Positions 23,875-33,608 are shown, counted from the first letter of the stretch. The stretch: DNA of 64,000 nucleotides from an uncultured Tenacibaculum sp. (GCF_947498805.1 NZ_CANMLT010000007.1:1-64000), one strand, 5' to 3'. Numbers and translations are program-made. The notes: generated by a model not told the origin, from the sequence alone.

Positions 23875-25869
23875 TTACCAAGTTTTAAAGGCAAGATTTC
23901 CTTCTTCATTATATAATCTTCTAAAACCTTTAGAAAGATCATTTATTACATTGTTAGAGATGTTAACAACTCCTTTATAGCCATCATTACAATCAATCTC
24001 TAATCGTAGTCTTTTTATTTTATTCTCTGCATCATATAAAGCATTGCTAATATCAATATCGATATTTTTTCGATACTTAAACCAGTCGATTAATTTTTCA
24101 AGTTCTCTTTTGGTCGTATTACTATCAATGATAAATTCTGCTTTGATATCATTGATGGTACTATCGAACATAAAACTAACTTCATTATCATTATCATTAT
24201 CATTATCATCGTCAGCATTATTATCATCATTTGAGTTGTTGCGATCTTCATCTTTATCAGTTTCACAATCATTACACTCCAAACCTTTAGAAGTCATTTT
24301 AAAATGATGATTTGCCATATCTCTATCGTAAATATTCTCTGTATTATCTACGCCATATAAGAAGTTTCTAGAAGAACCTTCAAAATAAATGGTGGTTCCT
24401 TCTGGAATATAAATAGTTGCCTTAACTTCTTCTTCTTTCCAAAGGTTTTGAATTTCACTTAAATAGAAAGCATCAAAAACAATGGTGTTGTTGGCAGATT
24501 TGAAGTTATACACTATTTTTTTAGCATTCTCTCCAGCTTTACTACGTCTTCTTCCTTCTGAAGTCTTTTTGATTTCAATATAAGCATTACCAGTTTCGCT
24601 TTTTGCTACATCAATTTTAACATTGTTAGAGTACTTAGTATCTTTATCGTTAACATTTACATCAATACTATTTCCTCTTCTTCTTAAACTATGCATGTAG
24701 TAAATGTTATCATCGTTAACTACACGAATTTTAAGAGGCTCTTCCTGATTGAATGTCAAACTATGTTTGCTAACATTGCTACCATCATAGGCACGTGAAG
24801 TACCATATTCTACAGCGGAGAAACCTAATCCTAATACAGCTACAAACCATATTCCTAATAAGGTTAACGTGGTTGGTGTACCTATCTTTTTTAAATTAGG
24901 AGATAAGATTCTTAAACCTAAAATAAACAATGCAACAAATGGAATACCAATTGCCATAAAGATAAAGGTAGTTAACAACCATTTAGGTAAAGTAGCATCA
25001 TAGAAGAAAGGTGGGTAGTGAACTAAATCACCATCAAAATTCAATATTTCAAAACTCCCTGCAAAGAACAATCCAAACAGTAAAGAAATTATAGTAACAC
25101 CTGCTGTAAAGATTAAAAGTACGCCCATGAATTTACCAAACACTTTAAAGATGGTTAGCAAAATTTTTCCTAAAGTATCTACAAAATCTTGAGCACCTGA
25201 TTTAGTTTGGTTACCTAGTTTTTTGTAATCGGCGTTTGAGATTTTATCGGTTAATTCATGGGCGCCTTCCTTTACCTTTGAAGAGATGTTTTCAAATTCG
25301 TTTCTAATTTTTTTTTCTATGTTGTCAATATTTACAGCTTCACCTTCCATTTGAAGTTTCTCTGAAGTTGTTTTGGCTTCAGGTAATAATACCCAAAGAA
25401 TAATGTATCCAATAACACCAAAACCAAATCCAGCTAAAGTAAGAAGTAAGAAACCTAAACGAATCCAAATTACATCTATATTAAAATAGTGTCCTAAACC
25501 TGAAGCTACCCCGGCTAGGAATTTGTCTTCTCCATCTCTAAATAACTTTTTAGAAGATTGGTTTCTTCTTTGATAGTAAGAACCAGATTCAGCATATTCT
25601 TCAGCTTCAGTATAGTCTTCTGGTTGTCCCATAATGGCAATAACTTCATCAATATCACCTTCATTTATAACCTGACGAGCATCTGTAATTCTTTCAGATA
25701 AAAGTTCACTAATTCTAGTTTCTATATCTGCGATAATTTCTTCTTTACCTTGTGGGTCATCACTAAGGGAACGCGAAATAGCATCTAAGTAGCGTTTTAA
25801 TTTTTGATAAGCCAGTTCATCTATGTGGAAGAAGAATCCGCCTAAATTTATATTTATTGTCTTATTCAT
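23875..25869 (-). CDS. PspC-domain membrane protein with putative adhesin-like C-terminus
   Basis: Of 664 residues, the first ~100 are soluble (DELAYQKLKRYLDAI ... IIADIETRISELLSERI, similar to HAAS-type domains linked to PadR operons). A PspC domain follows (~107-165, KKLFRDGEDKFLAGVASGLGHYFNIDVIWIRLGFLLLTLAGFG), then several more transmembrane helices and a C-terminal beta-rich region with a Asp/Asn-rich low-complexity linker. It probably senses or buffers envelope stress. Its ATG overlaps the PadR gene by 8 bp, a classic PadR/PspC pair. Confidence 0.85.
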   Translation of the reverse strand: MNKTININLGGFFFHIDELAYQKLKRYLDAISRSLSDDPQGKEEIIADIETRISELLSERITDARQVINEGDIDEVIAIMGQPEDYTEAEEYAESGSYYQRRNQSSKKLFRDGEDKFLAGVASGLGHYFNIDVIWIRLGFLLLTLAGFGFGVIGYIILWVLLPEAKTTSEKLQMEGEAVNIDNIEKKIRNEFENISSKVKEGAHELTDKISNADYKKLGNQTKSGAQDFVDTLGKILLTIFKVFGKFMGVLLIFTAGVTIISLLFGLFFAGSFEILNFDGDLVHYPPFFYDATLPKWLLTTFIFMAIGIPFVALFILGLRILSPNLKKIGTPTTLTLLGIWFVAVLGLGFSAVEYGTSRAYDGSNVSKHSLTFNQEEPLKIRVVNDDNIYYMHSLRRRGNSIDVNVNDKDTKYSNNVKIDVAKSETGNAYIEIKKTSEGRRRSKAGENAKKIVYNFKSANNTIVFDAFYLSEIQNLWKEEEVKATIYIPEGTTIYFEGSSRNFLYGVDNTENIYDRDMANHHFKMTSKGLECNDCETDKDEDRNNSNDDNNADDDNDNDNDNEVSFMFDSTINDIKAEFIIDSNTTKRELEKLIDWFKYRKNIDIDISNALYDAENKIKRLRLEIDCNDGYKGVVNISNNVINDLSKGFRRLYNEEGNLAFKTW
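24183..24209. repeat. CATTAT hexanucleotide microsatellite
   Basis: Four perfect copies of CATTAT plus a partial copy encode the Asp-Asn run in the PspC protein. The unit is in frame, so length changes would alter the linker but not cause frameshift phase variation. Confidence 0.8.
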
Positions 25870-26206
25870 TTTTAGTTGATTTTGTACTTGTTACTTGGTT
25901 TACTGCTGATACTAAATTATTCCAGGTTTTGTCTAATTCTTTTAAAAATAATTGACCATTTTCAGTCAATACGTAGTATTTACGAGGCGGCCCTGAGGTT
26001 GATTCTTCCCATCTATAGGTTAATAATCCTGCGTTTTTTAATCGAGTTAATAACGGATATATGGTACCTTCAACCACAATCATTTCTGCGCTTTTTAGGT
26101 TAGAGAGAATCTCAGAAGTGTAGGCATCTCCATTTTGTAATATTGATAAGATGCAATACTCTAAAACTCCCTTACGCATTTGCGCTTTTGTATTTTCTAT
26201 CTTCAT
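25862..26206 (-). CDS. PadR-family transcriptional regulator
   Basis: The 114-residue protein is a PadR winged helix: QMRKGVLEYCILSILQNGDAYTSEILSNLKSAEMIVVEGTIYPLLTRLKNAGLLTYRWEESTSGPPRKYYVLTENGQ. The length is typical of the short PadR-s2 class. It lies between the DUF4870 gene (18 bp upstream) and the PspC gene (8-bp overlap), so all three likely form one operon that the PadR protein controls. The ligand is unknown. Confidence 0.9.
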   Translation of the reverse strand: MKIENTKAQMRKGVLEYCILSILQNGDAYTSEILSNLKSAEMIVVEGTIYPLLTRLKNAGLLTYRWEESTSGPPRKYYVLTENGQLFLKELDKTWNNLVSAVNQVTSTKSTKNE

Positions 26207-26224
26207 CGAGAGTGGTTTATGTTG

Positions 26225-26653
26225 TTACTTAATAAATTTAATTGTAAAAGGATACTTGTAATCTTCTCCTTTGTTTGCTTTCATGGCTGCTATTATGATT
26301 AAGGCTATTTTTATTAAGGTTATTACGGTTGCTAAAGAAGCTACGCCGATAAAACCAAATAAACCTCCATAGCCATGATTTCCTCCAAAGTCAATATCTA
26401 CTCCGTTAAAAATGTCAAAAACATTTCCGAAAATAAAAGAGAAGAAAGAAGCACTTAGGATGAAAATGTATAGTCCAAAGCTAATATTAAAGTTCACGGC
26501 TTCTTTACCATGTTCATCTAAAAACAAGCTTCTGGTTTTTAATGTTTGCCATAATACTAATGGTGTAATAATACTACCAAAAGGAAATAAATAGCCTGCA
26601 AAAGCAGATATATGTATTAAAAAAGCATTTGTGTTTTCGTTATTGTGTTGCAT
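26225..26653 (-). CDS. DUF4870 (Tic20-like) membrane protein
   Basis: The 142-residue protein has about four transmembrane helices, with HISAFAGYLFPFGSIITPLVLWQTLK and FLDEHGKEAVNFNISFGLYIF, the hallmark of DUF4870 proteins, and a C-terminal YKYPFTIKFIK. Function is unknown; in Bacteroidota it often sits beside PadR/PspC genes as here. A good promoter is seen upstream. Confidence 0.85.
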   Translation of the reverse strand: MQHNNENTNAFLIHISAFAGYLFPFGSIITPLVLWQTLKTRSLFLDEHGKEAVNFNISFGLYIFILSASFFSFIFGNVFDIFNGVDIDFGGNHGYGGLFGFIGVASLATVITLIKIALIIIAAMKANKGEDYKYPFTIKFIK

Positions 26654-26684
26654 AATAATATGGATTGTATAATACTTTACATTG

Positions 26685-26716
26685 CAAATATATATCTTTT
26701 AAAAGGTATTATGCAA
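26685..26716 (-). promoter_or_regulatory. Promoter of the DUF4870-PadR-PspC operon
   Basis: On the minus strand TTG (26714-26716) and TATATTTG (26685-26692) are separated by 21 bp, matching the Bacteroidota housekeeping promoter pattern. The ATG is 32 bp downstream. Confidence 0.6.
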
Positions 26717-26808
26717 TACATAGTACTAAAATTTAACATTTTTTAACATTTGAATGCTTTGATAAATATTCAATAAAAAGCCGTACATTGCCTGTAAATA
26801 CTGATAAA

Positions 26809-27264
26809 ATGAAATTTACACCTAGCAAAATTAATTTTTTTACTTTGTTCAAGTTACCATCTGCATTTTTCTGTGGAATAAGAGTTAAGTCTATTTCTGA
26901 AGAAGATTCTTTAGTCATGGTTAAGCATAAATGGATCAATCAAAATCCATTTAGATCGATGTTTTGGGCCGTTCAAGGGATGGCAGCAGAACTTTCTACA
27001 GGAATTTTAGTTATGCAAGCAATAGATCTTTCTGGTAAAAAGGTATCTATGTTAGTAACTAATATGAATGCAACTTTTACAAAAAAAGCTACTGGTAAAA
27101 TTCAGTTTAAATGTAATGACGGAATTGCTATTAAAGAGGCAATTCAAAGATCGGTTGAAACAGGAGAAGGACAAACAGTTTTGGTTACTTCTGAAGGAAT
27201 TAATGAAGAAGGAATATCTGTTTCAAAGTTTGAGTTTGAATGGAGTTTGAAGGTGAAGTCGTAA
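26809..27264 (+). CDS. DUF4442 hotdog-fold protein
   Basis: From the ATG at 26809 (the track start 26788 is a TTG) the product has 151 residues. KWINQNPFRSMFWAVQGMAAELSTGILVMQAI and SMLVTNMNATFTKKATGKIQFKC follow the DUF4442 pattern, a hotdog fold related to acyl-CoA thioesterases. No proven substrate. It lies 43 bp upstream of the AIM24-type gene in the same direction. Confidence 0.8.
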   Translation: MKFTPSKINFFTLFKLPSAFFCGIRVKSISEEDSLVMVKHKWINQNPFRSMFWAVQGMAAELSTGILVMQAIDLSGKKVSMLVTNMNATFTKKATGKIQFKCNDGIAIKEAIQRSVETGEGQTVLVTSEGINEEGISVSKFEFEWSLKVKS

Positions 27265-27307
27265 CAAAATGAAATTATCTTAGTCTAATCTATAAAACTT
27301 ATTATTT

Positions 27308-28108
27308 ATGAATGCACACGAAATAGATTACCGCATTTTTGGCGAAGAAATGCAATATGTAGAAATAGAGTTGGATCCACAAGAAGGGGTGGTAGCAGAA
27401 TCTGGGAGTTTTATGATGATGGATTCAAATGTTGAAATGAATACAATTTTTGGAGATGGATCTAATCAAGAAAAAGGAATTCTAGGGAAGATTTTTTCTG
27501 CTGGAAAACGTTTATTAACAGGGGAGAATTTATTCATGACTGTTTTTACAAATGTGGGACAGGGTAAGAAGCAAGTTTCTTTTGCATCACCGTATCCAGG
27601 TAAAATTGTACCAATTGATTTAAGTGAATTTGGAGGAAAGTTTATTTGCCAGAAAGATGCTTTTTTATGCGCAGCAAAAGGAGTGTCTATAGGTATTGAG
27701 TTTTCAAGAAGGTTAGGAAGAGGTTTGTTTGGAGGAGAGGGCTTTATCATGCAAAAAATGGAAGGTGATGGTATGGGCTTTATTCATGCCGGAGGAACCA
27801 TGTCTAAAAAAGTATTGCAAGCAGGTGAGGTGTTAAAAGTAGATACTGGGTGTATTGTTGGTTTTACAAAAGACGTAGATTATGACATAGAATTTGTAAA
27901 AGGAATTAAAAATACAATTTTTGGAGGTGAAGGTTTGTTTTTTGCAAGATTAGAAGGACCTGGAACTGTTTTTATTCAATCTTTACCGTTTAGTAGATTA
28001 GCTGGAAGAGTATTGGCTATGGCTCCTCAAACGGGAAAAGGAGATAGAGGAGAAGGGAGTATTTTGGGAGGAATTGGAGATATATTAGATGGAGATAATA
28101 GATTTTAA
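27308..28108 (+). CDS. TIGR00266 / AIM24-family protein
   Basis: The 266-residue protein matches the AIM24/TIGR00266 family: EIELDPQEGVVAESGSFMMMDSNVEM, LTGENLFMTVFTN, FICQKDAFLCAAKGVSIGI, and a Gly-rich C-terminus (GEGSILGGIGDIL). It is a beta-rich fold of unknown bacterial function; the mitochondrial relative helps organise inner-membrane complexes. A strong terminator follows. Confidence 0.85.
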   Translation: MNAHEIDYRIFGEEMQYVEIELDPQEGVVAESGSFMMMDSNVEMNTIFGDGSNQEKGILGKIFSAGKRLLTGENLFMTVFTNVGQGKKQVSFASPYPGKIVPIDLSEFGGKFICQKDAFLCAAKGVSIGIEFSRRLGRGLFGGEGFIMQKMEGDGMGFIHAGGTMSKKVLQAGEVLKVDTGCIVGFTKDVDYDIEFVKGIKNTIFGGEGLFFARLEGPGTVFIQSLPFSRLAGRVLAMAPQTGKGDRGEGSILGGIGDILDGDNRF

Positions 28109-28134
28109 ACTATAAGAAATTAGAATAATAAAAT

Positions 28135-28166
28135 AAAAAGCGAGTTCAATTTGAACTCGCTTTTTT
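28135..28166. terminator. Bidirectional terminator between AIM24 and TonB genes
   Basis: AAAAAGCGAGTTCA and its exact complement surround a 3-nt loop, with A and T tracts on the two sides. It separates convergent genes. Confidence 0.85.
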
Positions 28167-28194
28167 ATATAAATATAGTTGATTAAAAACCTGT

Positions 28195-29334
28195 CTATTC
28201 TTTTAACTGGAAGTTGATAGGAATGTAGTACTCTACATTTGCAACTTTACCATCGTGCTGTCCTGGGCTGAATTTGGGTAATCTAGATACCATTCTTTCA
28301 GCTTCTTTTTCTAATAGGGTTCCATTTTGAGGTCCCTTAGATTTAATGTTTACTACATTACCATTCTTGTCAATGATAAATCTAACCCAAACTTTACCTT
28401 GAATGTTTTGTTGAGCTGCAGCTTCAGGATAGTTAAAGTTTCTTTGGATATGACTAATCATTCTCTCGTTGAAACAGTTTAACTTTTGCATGTCTGATGC
28501 TTTAGAACAAGCTTTGAACTGTGGAATGCTGTGTACTTGAGAAAACTTTACATAATCTGTTATAGCTTTTGCTTTCGCAACAGTCGTTTTAGTAGCTTTT
28601 CTAACTGGAGCTTTTGCAACTTTGGTTGTTCTAGCTCTCTTTCCTGTGTTAGTTCTAGTAACTCCTTCAGGTAATTGGAATGTAATTGGAACTCCATACT
28701 TAACCTTTACAGCTTTACCATTATGCTTTCCAGGTGTAAACGTAGGAAGTCTATTGATAATTCTTTTTGCTTCTTTTTCTAAGACTTCTCCATTTTGAGG
28801 TCCTCTTAAAAGTATATCTTGAACTTGTCCAGTAGCACTAATTGTAAATTGTACAAGAACTCTTCCTCCAATACCTTGATTGATGGCAGACTCTGGGTAC
28901 TTAAAGTTACTAATAACGTGCTTAGACATTTGATCAGTAAAACACTTTGCTTGTTTGATTAAAGGAACATTATTACATTTTGGAAATAAAGGAATTTCCT
29001 CAACAATGTTAAATGGTACTTTTTCAATTGTAGCAGAATTATCTTCTAACTCTAACTTACCTACAAGTAGTGTGTTTTTCTTTATATCGGCGATTTTATT
29101 ATTACTGTTCATTCCGATTGAACTAACCGCTTCTTTATTTTTTCTTACAACTCTTTTACGAGTAGAAACTTCAATAGATAACGTTTTTTTAGAACCGTCA
29201 GTTTCGTCTACTGCACATTTCGTTATACTATTAGGATCGGCAATTGATTCATCTGGAGTAGTACAATGCTCCTGCTGAGCAGCTGCTATCATTGTGAAGA
29301 ACATAGCTGCAATTACTAAGGGGTTTTTAACCAT
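28195..29334 (-). CDS. Exported protein with two TonB C-terminal domains
   Basis: The 379 residues begin with a signal peptide (LVIAAMFFTMIAAAQ) and a short motif CTTPDESIADPNSITKC. Two TonB_C domains follow (~120-220 and ~280-378), each with Cys-rich EEIPLFPKC-type start, YPE.A..QGI.G.V.VQF and LP.F.PG.H.GK..KV.Y..PI.FQL. TonB_C domains usually contact TonB-dependent receptors, but classical TonB has an N-terminal membrane anchor, which this protein lacks. It is first in a set of three tandem paralogues on this strand. Confidence 0.85.
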   Translation of the reverse strand: MVKNPLVIAAMFFTMIAAAQQEHCTTPDESIADPNSITKCAVDETDGSKKTLSIEVSTRKRVVRKNKEAVSSIGMNSNNKIADIKKNTLLVGKLELEDNSATIEKVPFNIVEEIPLFPKCNNVPLIKQAKCFTDQMSKHVISNFKYPESAINQGIGGRVLVQFTISATGQVQDILLRGPQNGEVLEKEAKRIINRLPTFTPGKHNGKAVKVKYGVPITFQLPEGVTRTNTGKRARTTKVAKAPVRKATKTTVAKAKAITDYVKFSQVHSIPQFKACSKASDMQKLNCFNERMISHIQRNFNYPEAAAQQNIQGKVWVRFIIDKNGNVVNIKSKGPQNGTLLEKEAERMVSRLPKFSPGQHDGKVANVEYYIPINFQLKE

Positions 29335-29504
29335 AATTGTGCCTATTTAAGGGGTTAATATTAAATGTTTTAAATAGAATAGGTTGTAAATATATGGTAA
29401 AAAATAAAAACGCACAAATTTTTACTTGAATTTATAATTTTGTTAAGATATTTTAAATCAAGTGCTTAATAAAAAAAGAAAAATTTATGCTAATTTTTTT
29501 TTCT

Positions 29505-30173
29505 CTAACTTTTAGGTAATTTAAAAGTAATTGGTAATCCATATTTAACTTTTACCTTATTTCCATTGTGCTTTCCAGCTACAAATTGTGGAAGTTTTGA
29601 AATAAGTCGAACAGCTTCGTCTTTTAAAATATCGGTACCTTCAGGACCTTTTTTTCTGATGTCAATAACATTTCCAGTTTCATCAATTGTAAACTGAACT
29701 AAGATACGTCCTTCTATTTTTTTTGACAATGCTTCTTGTGGGTAATTGAAGTTGTTTATTACGTGTTTAGACATTTGTTTTTCAAAACACTTTGATTGTT
29801 TAACCAAAGGAACATTTTCGCAACTCTTAAAAAGAGGAATTTCTTCTACTAAATGAAAAGGAATTTTATGAACACTTGATAACACATCTTTTTTAAGTTC
29901 TATTTTACTAATCAATTGTGTGTTAGCTTGTACTTTAGCGTCATTAGCGCTGTTCATAGAGTTAGAGTTAACTTTAGTTCTTTTTTTTCTGTACTTAACG
30001 CTAACCTCTTTATCATTAATATCTTCAAGAGTTTTTTTTACATCATCAATACTACATTTAGTAATACTATTTGGGTCTAATACAGATGCATCTGGGGTTG
30101 TACATTGTTCGGTTTGAGAGTAGCAAGCAACTGATAGCATTACCGCAATCGCAGTAGAGTAGAGGGATTTCAT
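29505..30173 (-). CDS. Exported TonB C-terminal-domain protein
   Basis: The 222 residues contain a signal peptide (TAIAVMLSVACYSQ), the same CTTPDASVLDPNSITKC motif as the neighbour, and one TonB_C domain (~125-220: ALSKKIEGRILVQFTIDETGNVIDI ... LPQFVAGKHNGNKVKVKYGLPITFKL). It lacks an N-terminal transmembrane anchor and a Pro-rich spacer, so it is not a canonical energy-transducing TonB. It is separated from the neighbours by 170 and 75 bp without convincing terminators. Confidence 0.85.
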   Translation of the reverse strand: MKSLYSTAIAVMLSVACYSQTEQCTTPDASVLDPNSITKCSIDDVKKTLEDINDKEVSVKYRKKRTKVNSNSMNSANDAKVQANTQLISKIELKKDVLSSVHKIPFHLVEEIPLFKSCENVPLVKQSKCFEKQMSKHVINNFNYPQEALSKKIEGRILVQFTIDETGNVIDIRKKGPEGTDILKDEAVRLISKLPQFVAGKHNGNKVKVKYGLPITFKLPKS

Positions 30174-30248
30174 ATCGAAGGGGTTTAGTTGATTTAATTT
30201 TTATTTTTTTCCAACGAACGAAGCTAATAAAATTTAGAATTTTATACT

Positions 30249-30917
30249 TTAAATTAATGTTAAGTTTATTGGAAATGAGTAGATAACATTTACAGGAAAA
30301 CCTTGTTCTTTTCCAGGGGTAAAATCTGGAGATTTTTTGATGATTTTAGTTAATTCCTTGGTAATCATCTTGTTGTTTGATTTACTGTTAATTTTTATGT
30401 TTGAAATTTTCCCGTCAATTCCAATCGTAAATTGAATTAGAATTTTTTCATTTATAGAATCTTCTATAATTTCTTCTGGATGAAAGTATTTTGCGATGTG
30501 TTTGTTTAGTTTTGTTTTAAAACATTTACTACTTTCTTTTCGAGATGTTTTTTTACATCCGCTGAATAACGGAACTTCTTCTACTAAATCAAATAGAATT
30601 GCTTTTTTATGTGTTGGGAGTTGAATGTTTGGCGATTGGTTATTTAGACTTAATTGAATATTACTATTTCCAACCAGTTGATTTAGATTATTTTTTTTAG
30701 CGTTTACTTTCCTAAATCTAGTTTTTGTTTTTTGTTTGTTGATTTTTATAGCCCTTGTAGCTGTTTGTTCTGTACTCTTTTCTATTTCACATTTACTAAT
30801 TCCAATATCATTGATATCGGTAAGTTGATTGTTGGATGTTTCACAGACTTTAGCTTGAGCGAAGGAATTAAAAATAGTTAAGACTGTTAAGCAGATTAAA
30901 GGTAGTAGTTTTTTCAT
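30249..30917 (-). CDS. Divergent exported TonB C-terminal-domain protein
   Basis: The 222 residues have a signal peptide (MKKLLPLICLTVLTIFNSFAQA), then CETSNNQLTDINDIGISKC, a drifted form of the shared N-terminal motif. One TonB_C-like domain follows (KILIQFTIGIDGKISNIKI ... SPDFTPGKEQGFPVNVIYSFPINLTL). It is the most divergent of the three paralogues and has a very basic linker (KINKQKTKTRFRKVNAKKN). Function unknown; probably a periplasmic partner of an outer-membrane receptor or envelope protein. Confidence 0.75.
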   Translation of the reverse strand: MKKLLPLICLTVLTIFNSFAQAKVCETSNNQLTDINDIGISKCEIEKSTEQTATRAIKINKQKTKTRFRKVNAKKNNLNQLVGNSNIQLSLNNQSPNIQLPTHKKAILFDLVEEVPLFSGCKKTSRKESSKCFKTKLNKHIAKYFHPEEIIEDSINEKILIQFTIGIDGKISNIKINSKSNNKMITKELTKIIKKSPDFTPGKEQGFPVNVIYSFPINLTLI

Positions 30918-31042
30918 TGTTATAGTTTTTTATAGGTGCATAACAAAGATCAAAAAGAAACTGCTTTTATGTTTTAAGGGAATTTAATATGATATTTAAT
31001 TTTAAATATTCTTAATGTTAAGAACGTTAATTATAGGTAAAC

Positions 31043-31069
31043 AAAAAGCCCATTTTAGTAAATGGGCTT
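31043..31069 (-). terminator. Terminator of the PPIase gene
   Basis: A 10-bp stem (AAGCCCATTT / AAATGGGCTT) with a 4-nt loop is followed on the minus strand by a run of T residues. Confidence 0.8.
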
Positions 31070-31094
31070 CCTATATAATATATATGGTGTAAAA

Positions 31095-32024
31095 TTATTT
31101 TACATTCATTAATTCTACATCAAAGATTAATGTTGCGTTTGGAGGAATCACGCCACCAGCTCCTCTTTCTCCATATGCTAAGTTCGAAGGGATTACTAAA
31201 CGAGCTTTGTCTCCAACTTGTAATAATTGAATTCCTTCATCCCAACCTGGAATTACTTGACCAACACCAATAGCAAATTCAATAGGATCTTTACGCTTGT
31301 AAGAAGAATCGAAAACAGTACCATCTAATAACTGTCCTTTATAATGTACAGATACCATAGCTCCTTTAGTTGCTTTCTTACCTTCACCTTTTTGAATTAC
31401 TTTATAACGTAAACCACTTGGAGTTTCATCATACCCAGCAGCAACCTGATCTAATAATTCTTTTTGACGTGCCTTCTCTTCAGCTTCTCTTTGCTCGCGA
31501 GCTCCTTCAAAAGATCTAAAAGCTTCTACAGCATTCCACTTTTCAGCTTCATCACCTACACGAATAATTTCTACATTCATTTCATCTTCTTGCTCAATAG
31601 CATCAACAACATCTTGCCCTTCAATTACGCTTCCAAAAACAGTGTGCTTACCATCTAACCATGGTGTAGCAACATGTGTAATAAAGAATTGTGAACCGTT
31701 GGTTCCAGGACCTGCATTTGCCATAGATAATTTACCTGGAGCATCATGTTTTAATTCAGGATGAATTTCATCGTCAAATTTATAACCAGGGTTACCTGTT
31801 CCTGTTCCTTGAGGGCATCCTCCTTGAATCATAAAATCAGCAATTACACGGTGAAATTTTAATCCGTTATAATATGGTTCTCCTTGTGGACGGGCGTCGT
31901 TTTCTAAATTCCCTTCAGCTAAGGCAACAAAGTTACCTACTGTTCCAGGAGTTTTTTCATGTTCTAAGTTTACTAAAATATCTCCTTTAGGAGTAGTGAA
32001 CTTTGCATAAATTCCGTTGTTCAT
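31095..32024 (-). CDS. Dual-domain peptidyl-prolyl isomerase (cyclophilin-FKBP fusion)
   Basis: Residues ~3-150 are a cyclophilin domain ([46 protein letters not shown], with the catalytic Arg in FHRV). A charged helical linker (~165-205) joins an FKBP domain (~205-309: [69 protein letters not shown]). Such CYP-FKBP fusions have been described in Flavobacterium johnsoniae. No signal peptide is seen, so it should act in the cytoplasm, with foldase and possibly chaperone activity. Confidence 0.95.
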   Translation of the reverse strand: MNNGIYAKFTTPKGDILVNLEHEKTPGTVGNFVALAEGNLENDARPQGEPYYNGLKFHRVIADFMIQGGCPQGTGTGNPGYKFDDEIHPELKHDAPGKLSMANAGPGTNGSQFFITHVATPWLDGKHTVFGSVIEGQDVVDAIEQEDEMNVEIIRVGDEAEKWNAVEAFRSFEGAREQREAEEKARQKELLDQVAAGYDETPSGLRYKVIQKGEGKKATKGAMVSVHYKGQLLDGTVFDSSYKRKDPIEFAIGVGQVIPGWDEGIQLLQVGDKARLVIPSNLAYGERGAGGVIPPNATLIFDVELMNVK

Positions 32025-32051
32025 TTTTTTTAATTTAAATCTATTTACACT

Positions 32052-33608
32052 TTATTTTTTACTAGCTAAACTTGCAAAATTGAAGTTTAAACCAATATTT
32101 ACATTTGTTGAATTTACATTACCAAAAGGAGCTATGAATTTACCTCCTGAAACAGATAATGAAAAATTATTTGCTAAGTTATAGTTTAAACCTAAAGTAG
32201 GTCTAACTACAATACCTTCATCTGTATCTACACCTGCACCACCAGCAGCCCCTCCAACTAAATCGATAAATGCATTTAGTTTGTTGTTTAATACAGAAGG
32301 TGTTTTATATCCAATACCTGCAAGTCCATGTGCATATCCACCTGATCTACCATCATAAGCAAAACCAGCTTCCCCTATTAAATAAAAATGATTAGAGATA
32401 TCATAATTAAACTGAAGCGCTAGCAATTGTAAATCTACAGATAATATGTTACTAGGGTCGTCAGTTTTTGCAACATCAAAATAGGTTTGGTTTTCAATAC
32501 CAACAGATATTCCCTGCGTTTTATAATTGTTTGTATTAGTAGTGGATTCGGTACCTCCATTTAATCCGAAGTATTTAATACCAAAACCATAGGTATAAGC
32601 TTCAAAATCACCATCTAATGCTTTATAGTATCCACCATGTCCGCTAATAGCAAACTTATCTGATACTTTTAAATCAACACCTGCAGATGGGTAGATGGTA
32701 AGTCCTCCTTCAGGAGCAATACGACCACCTGCAGCACCAATACCTAATTTTCCAAAGATGTTCAAATGTTTAGATTGATAAGGGTGATATCCTGCACCAA
32801 AAAATAAGTCCATAAATCCAGCACGAAGTCCTTTATAAATAGCATCTGTATGAACAAATAAAAACACATTTTCTTGTAGGTACTTTTGATATTCAAACCC
32901 TAATACATATAAAGTTTCTCCGAATTCATCTCCATTGTCTTTTCTTGATTTACCAAAAGGCTTAAAGAAATCAAAGCGCACTTGCTGTACGTTTTTAACT
33001 GCCGGTCTTTTCCAAAAGTTCTCTGAAGAAAGATTGGCCGCAGTAAATTCTTTTTGAGCATTCTTATAATCTGAAAAACGTAAAATACTTGGTATTTCTA
33101 TAAAGAAAGAAACCGAGTTACTTTTAATTTCTCCAGAATAAAAGTCGACATGACTGTATTGAACACCAAAGGAGTAGTTATTTTTCTTGAATTGTAAACC
33201 AATATTTGGATTTATAAAGCCACCATCATTGATGTATCTGCGATATCCACCTCCACCTCCGAAGTGAAAGTTAGCATCAAAATATAAGTTTTTATATACT
33301 TGTTTATTTACTCCTAGTTCAACACCTAAGGTAAATAAACCACCTTGGTCACCAGTTAAAGCAGCATACATACCAACACCACCATATAACCAATCATTAA
33401 AAGGAATTTGATAATGCAATCCCATCATACCCATGGTAGGTTTTAATTCAGGGAATTTTTCTGAAGGCATTTCTACAGGAATAAAATTCAAACGAACTTT
33501 ATTATGTAATTCCTTTCCTTTTAAATTAGATAGGTTTTCTTGACCTCTTACAAAACAAGAAGTAAAAATCAAGAAAAGTATAGCGATGTGGGTTTTATTC
33601 AAATTCAC
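32052..33608 (-). CDS. Large outer-membrane beta-barrel protein, function unknown
   Basis: The 518 residues have a signal peptide (IAILFLIFTSCFVRGQ; the Cys could make it a lipoprotein), then Gly/aromatic-rich alternating segments (YFDANFHFGGGGGYRRY, NYSFGVQYSHVDFYSG, LGFEYQKYL) that suggest ~16 or more barrel strands, ending in a final Phe-rich strand (NVNIGLNFNFASL). The start is GTG (33608) or TTG (33602); no ATG is available. It overlaps the 3' end of prfC by 14 bp and is probably coupled to it. No specific family was recognised. Confidence 0.75.
   Translation of the reverse strand: MNLNKTHIAILFLIFTSCFVRGQENLSNLKGKELHNKVRLNFIPVEMPSEKFPELKPTMGMMGLHYQIPFNDWLYGGVGMYAALTGDQGGLFTLGVELGVNKQVYKNLYFDANFHFGGGGGYRRYINDGGFINPNIGLQFKKNNYSFGVQYSHVDFYSGEIKSNSVSFFIEIPSILRFSDYKNAQKEFTAANLSSENFWKRPAVKNVQQVRFDFFKPFGKSRKDNGDEFGETLYVLGFEYQKYLQENVFLFVHTDAIYKGLRAGFMDLFFGAGYHPYQSKHLNIFGKLGIGAAGGRIAPEGGLTIYPSAGVDLKVSDKFAISGHGGYYKALDGDFEAYTYGFGIKYFGLNGGTESTTNTNNYKTQGISVGIENQTYFDVAKTDDPSNILSVDLQLLALQFNYDISNHFYLIGEAGFAYDGRSGGYAHGLAGIGYKTPSVLNNKLNAFIDLVGGAAGGAGVDTDEGIVVRPTLGLNYNLANNFSLSVSGGKFIAPFGNVNSTNVNIGLNFNFASLASKK

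Noticed and set aside
24183-24209. CRISPR-like or phase-variation repeat
   Set aside because: Six-base in-frame unit with no spacers; it encodes an Asp/Asn linker and cannot switch the frame.
24044-24307. Plus- and minus-strand ORFs of Ser/Leu or Met/Ile repeats
   Set aside because: Alternative frames of the CATTAT microsatellite region in the PspC gene.
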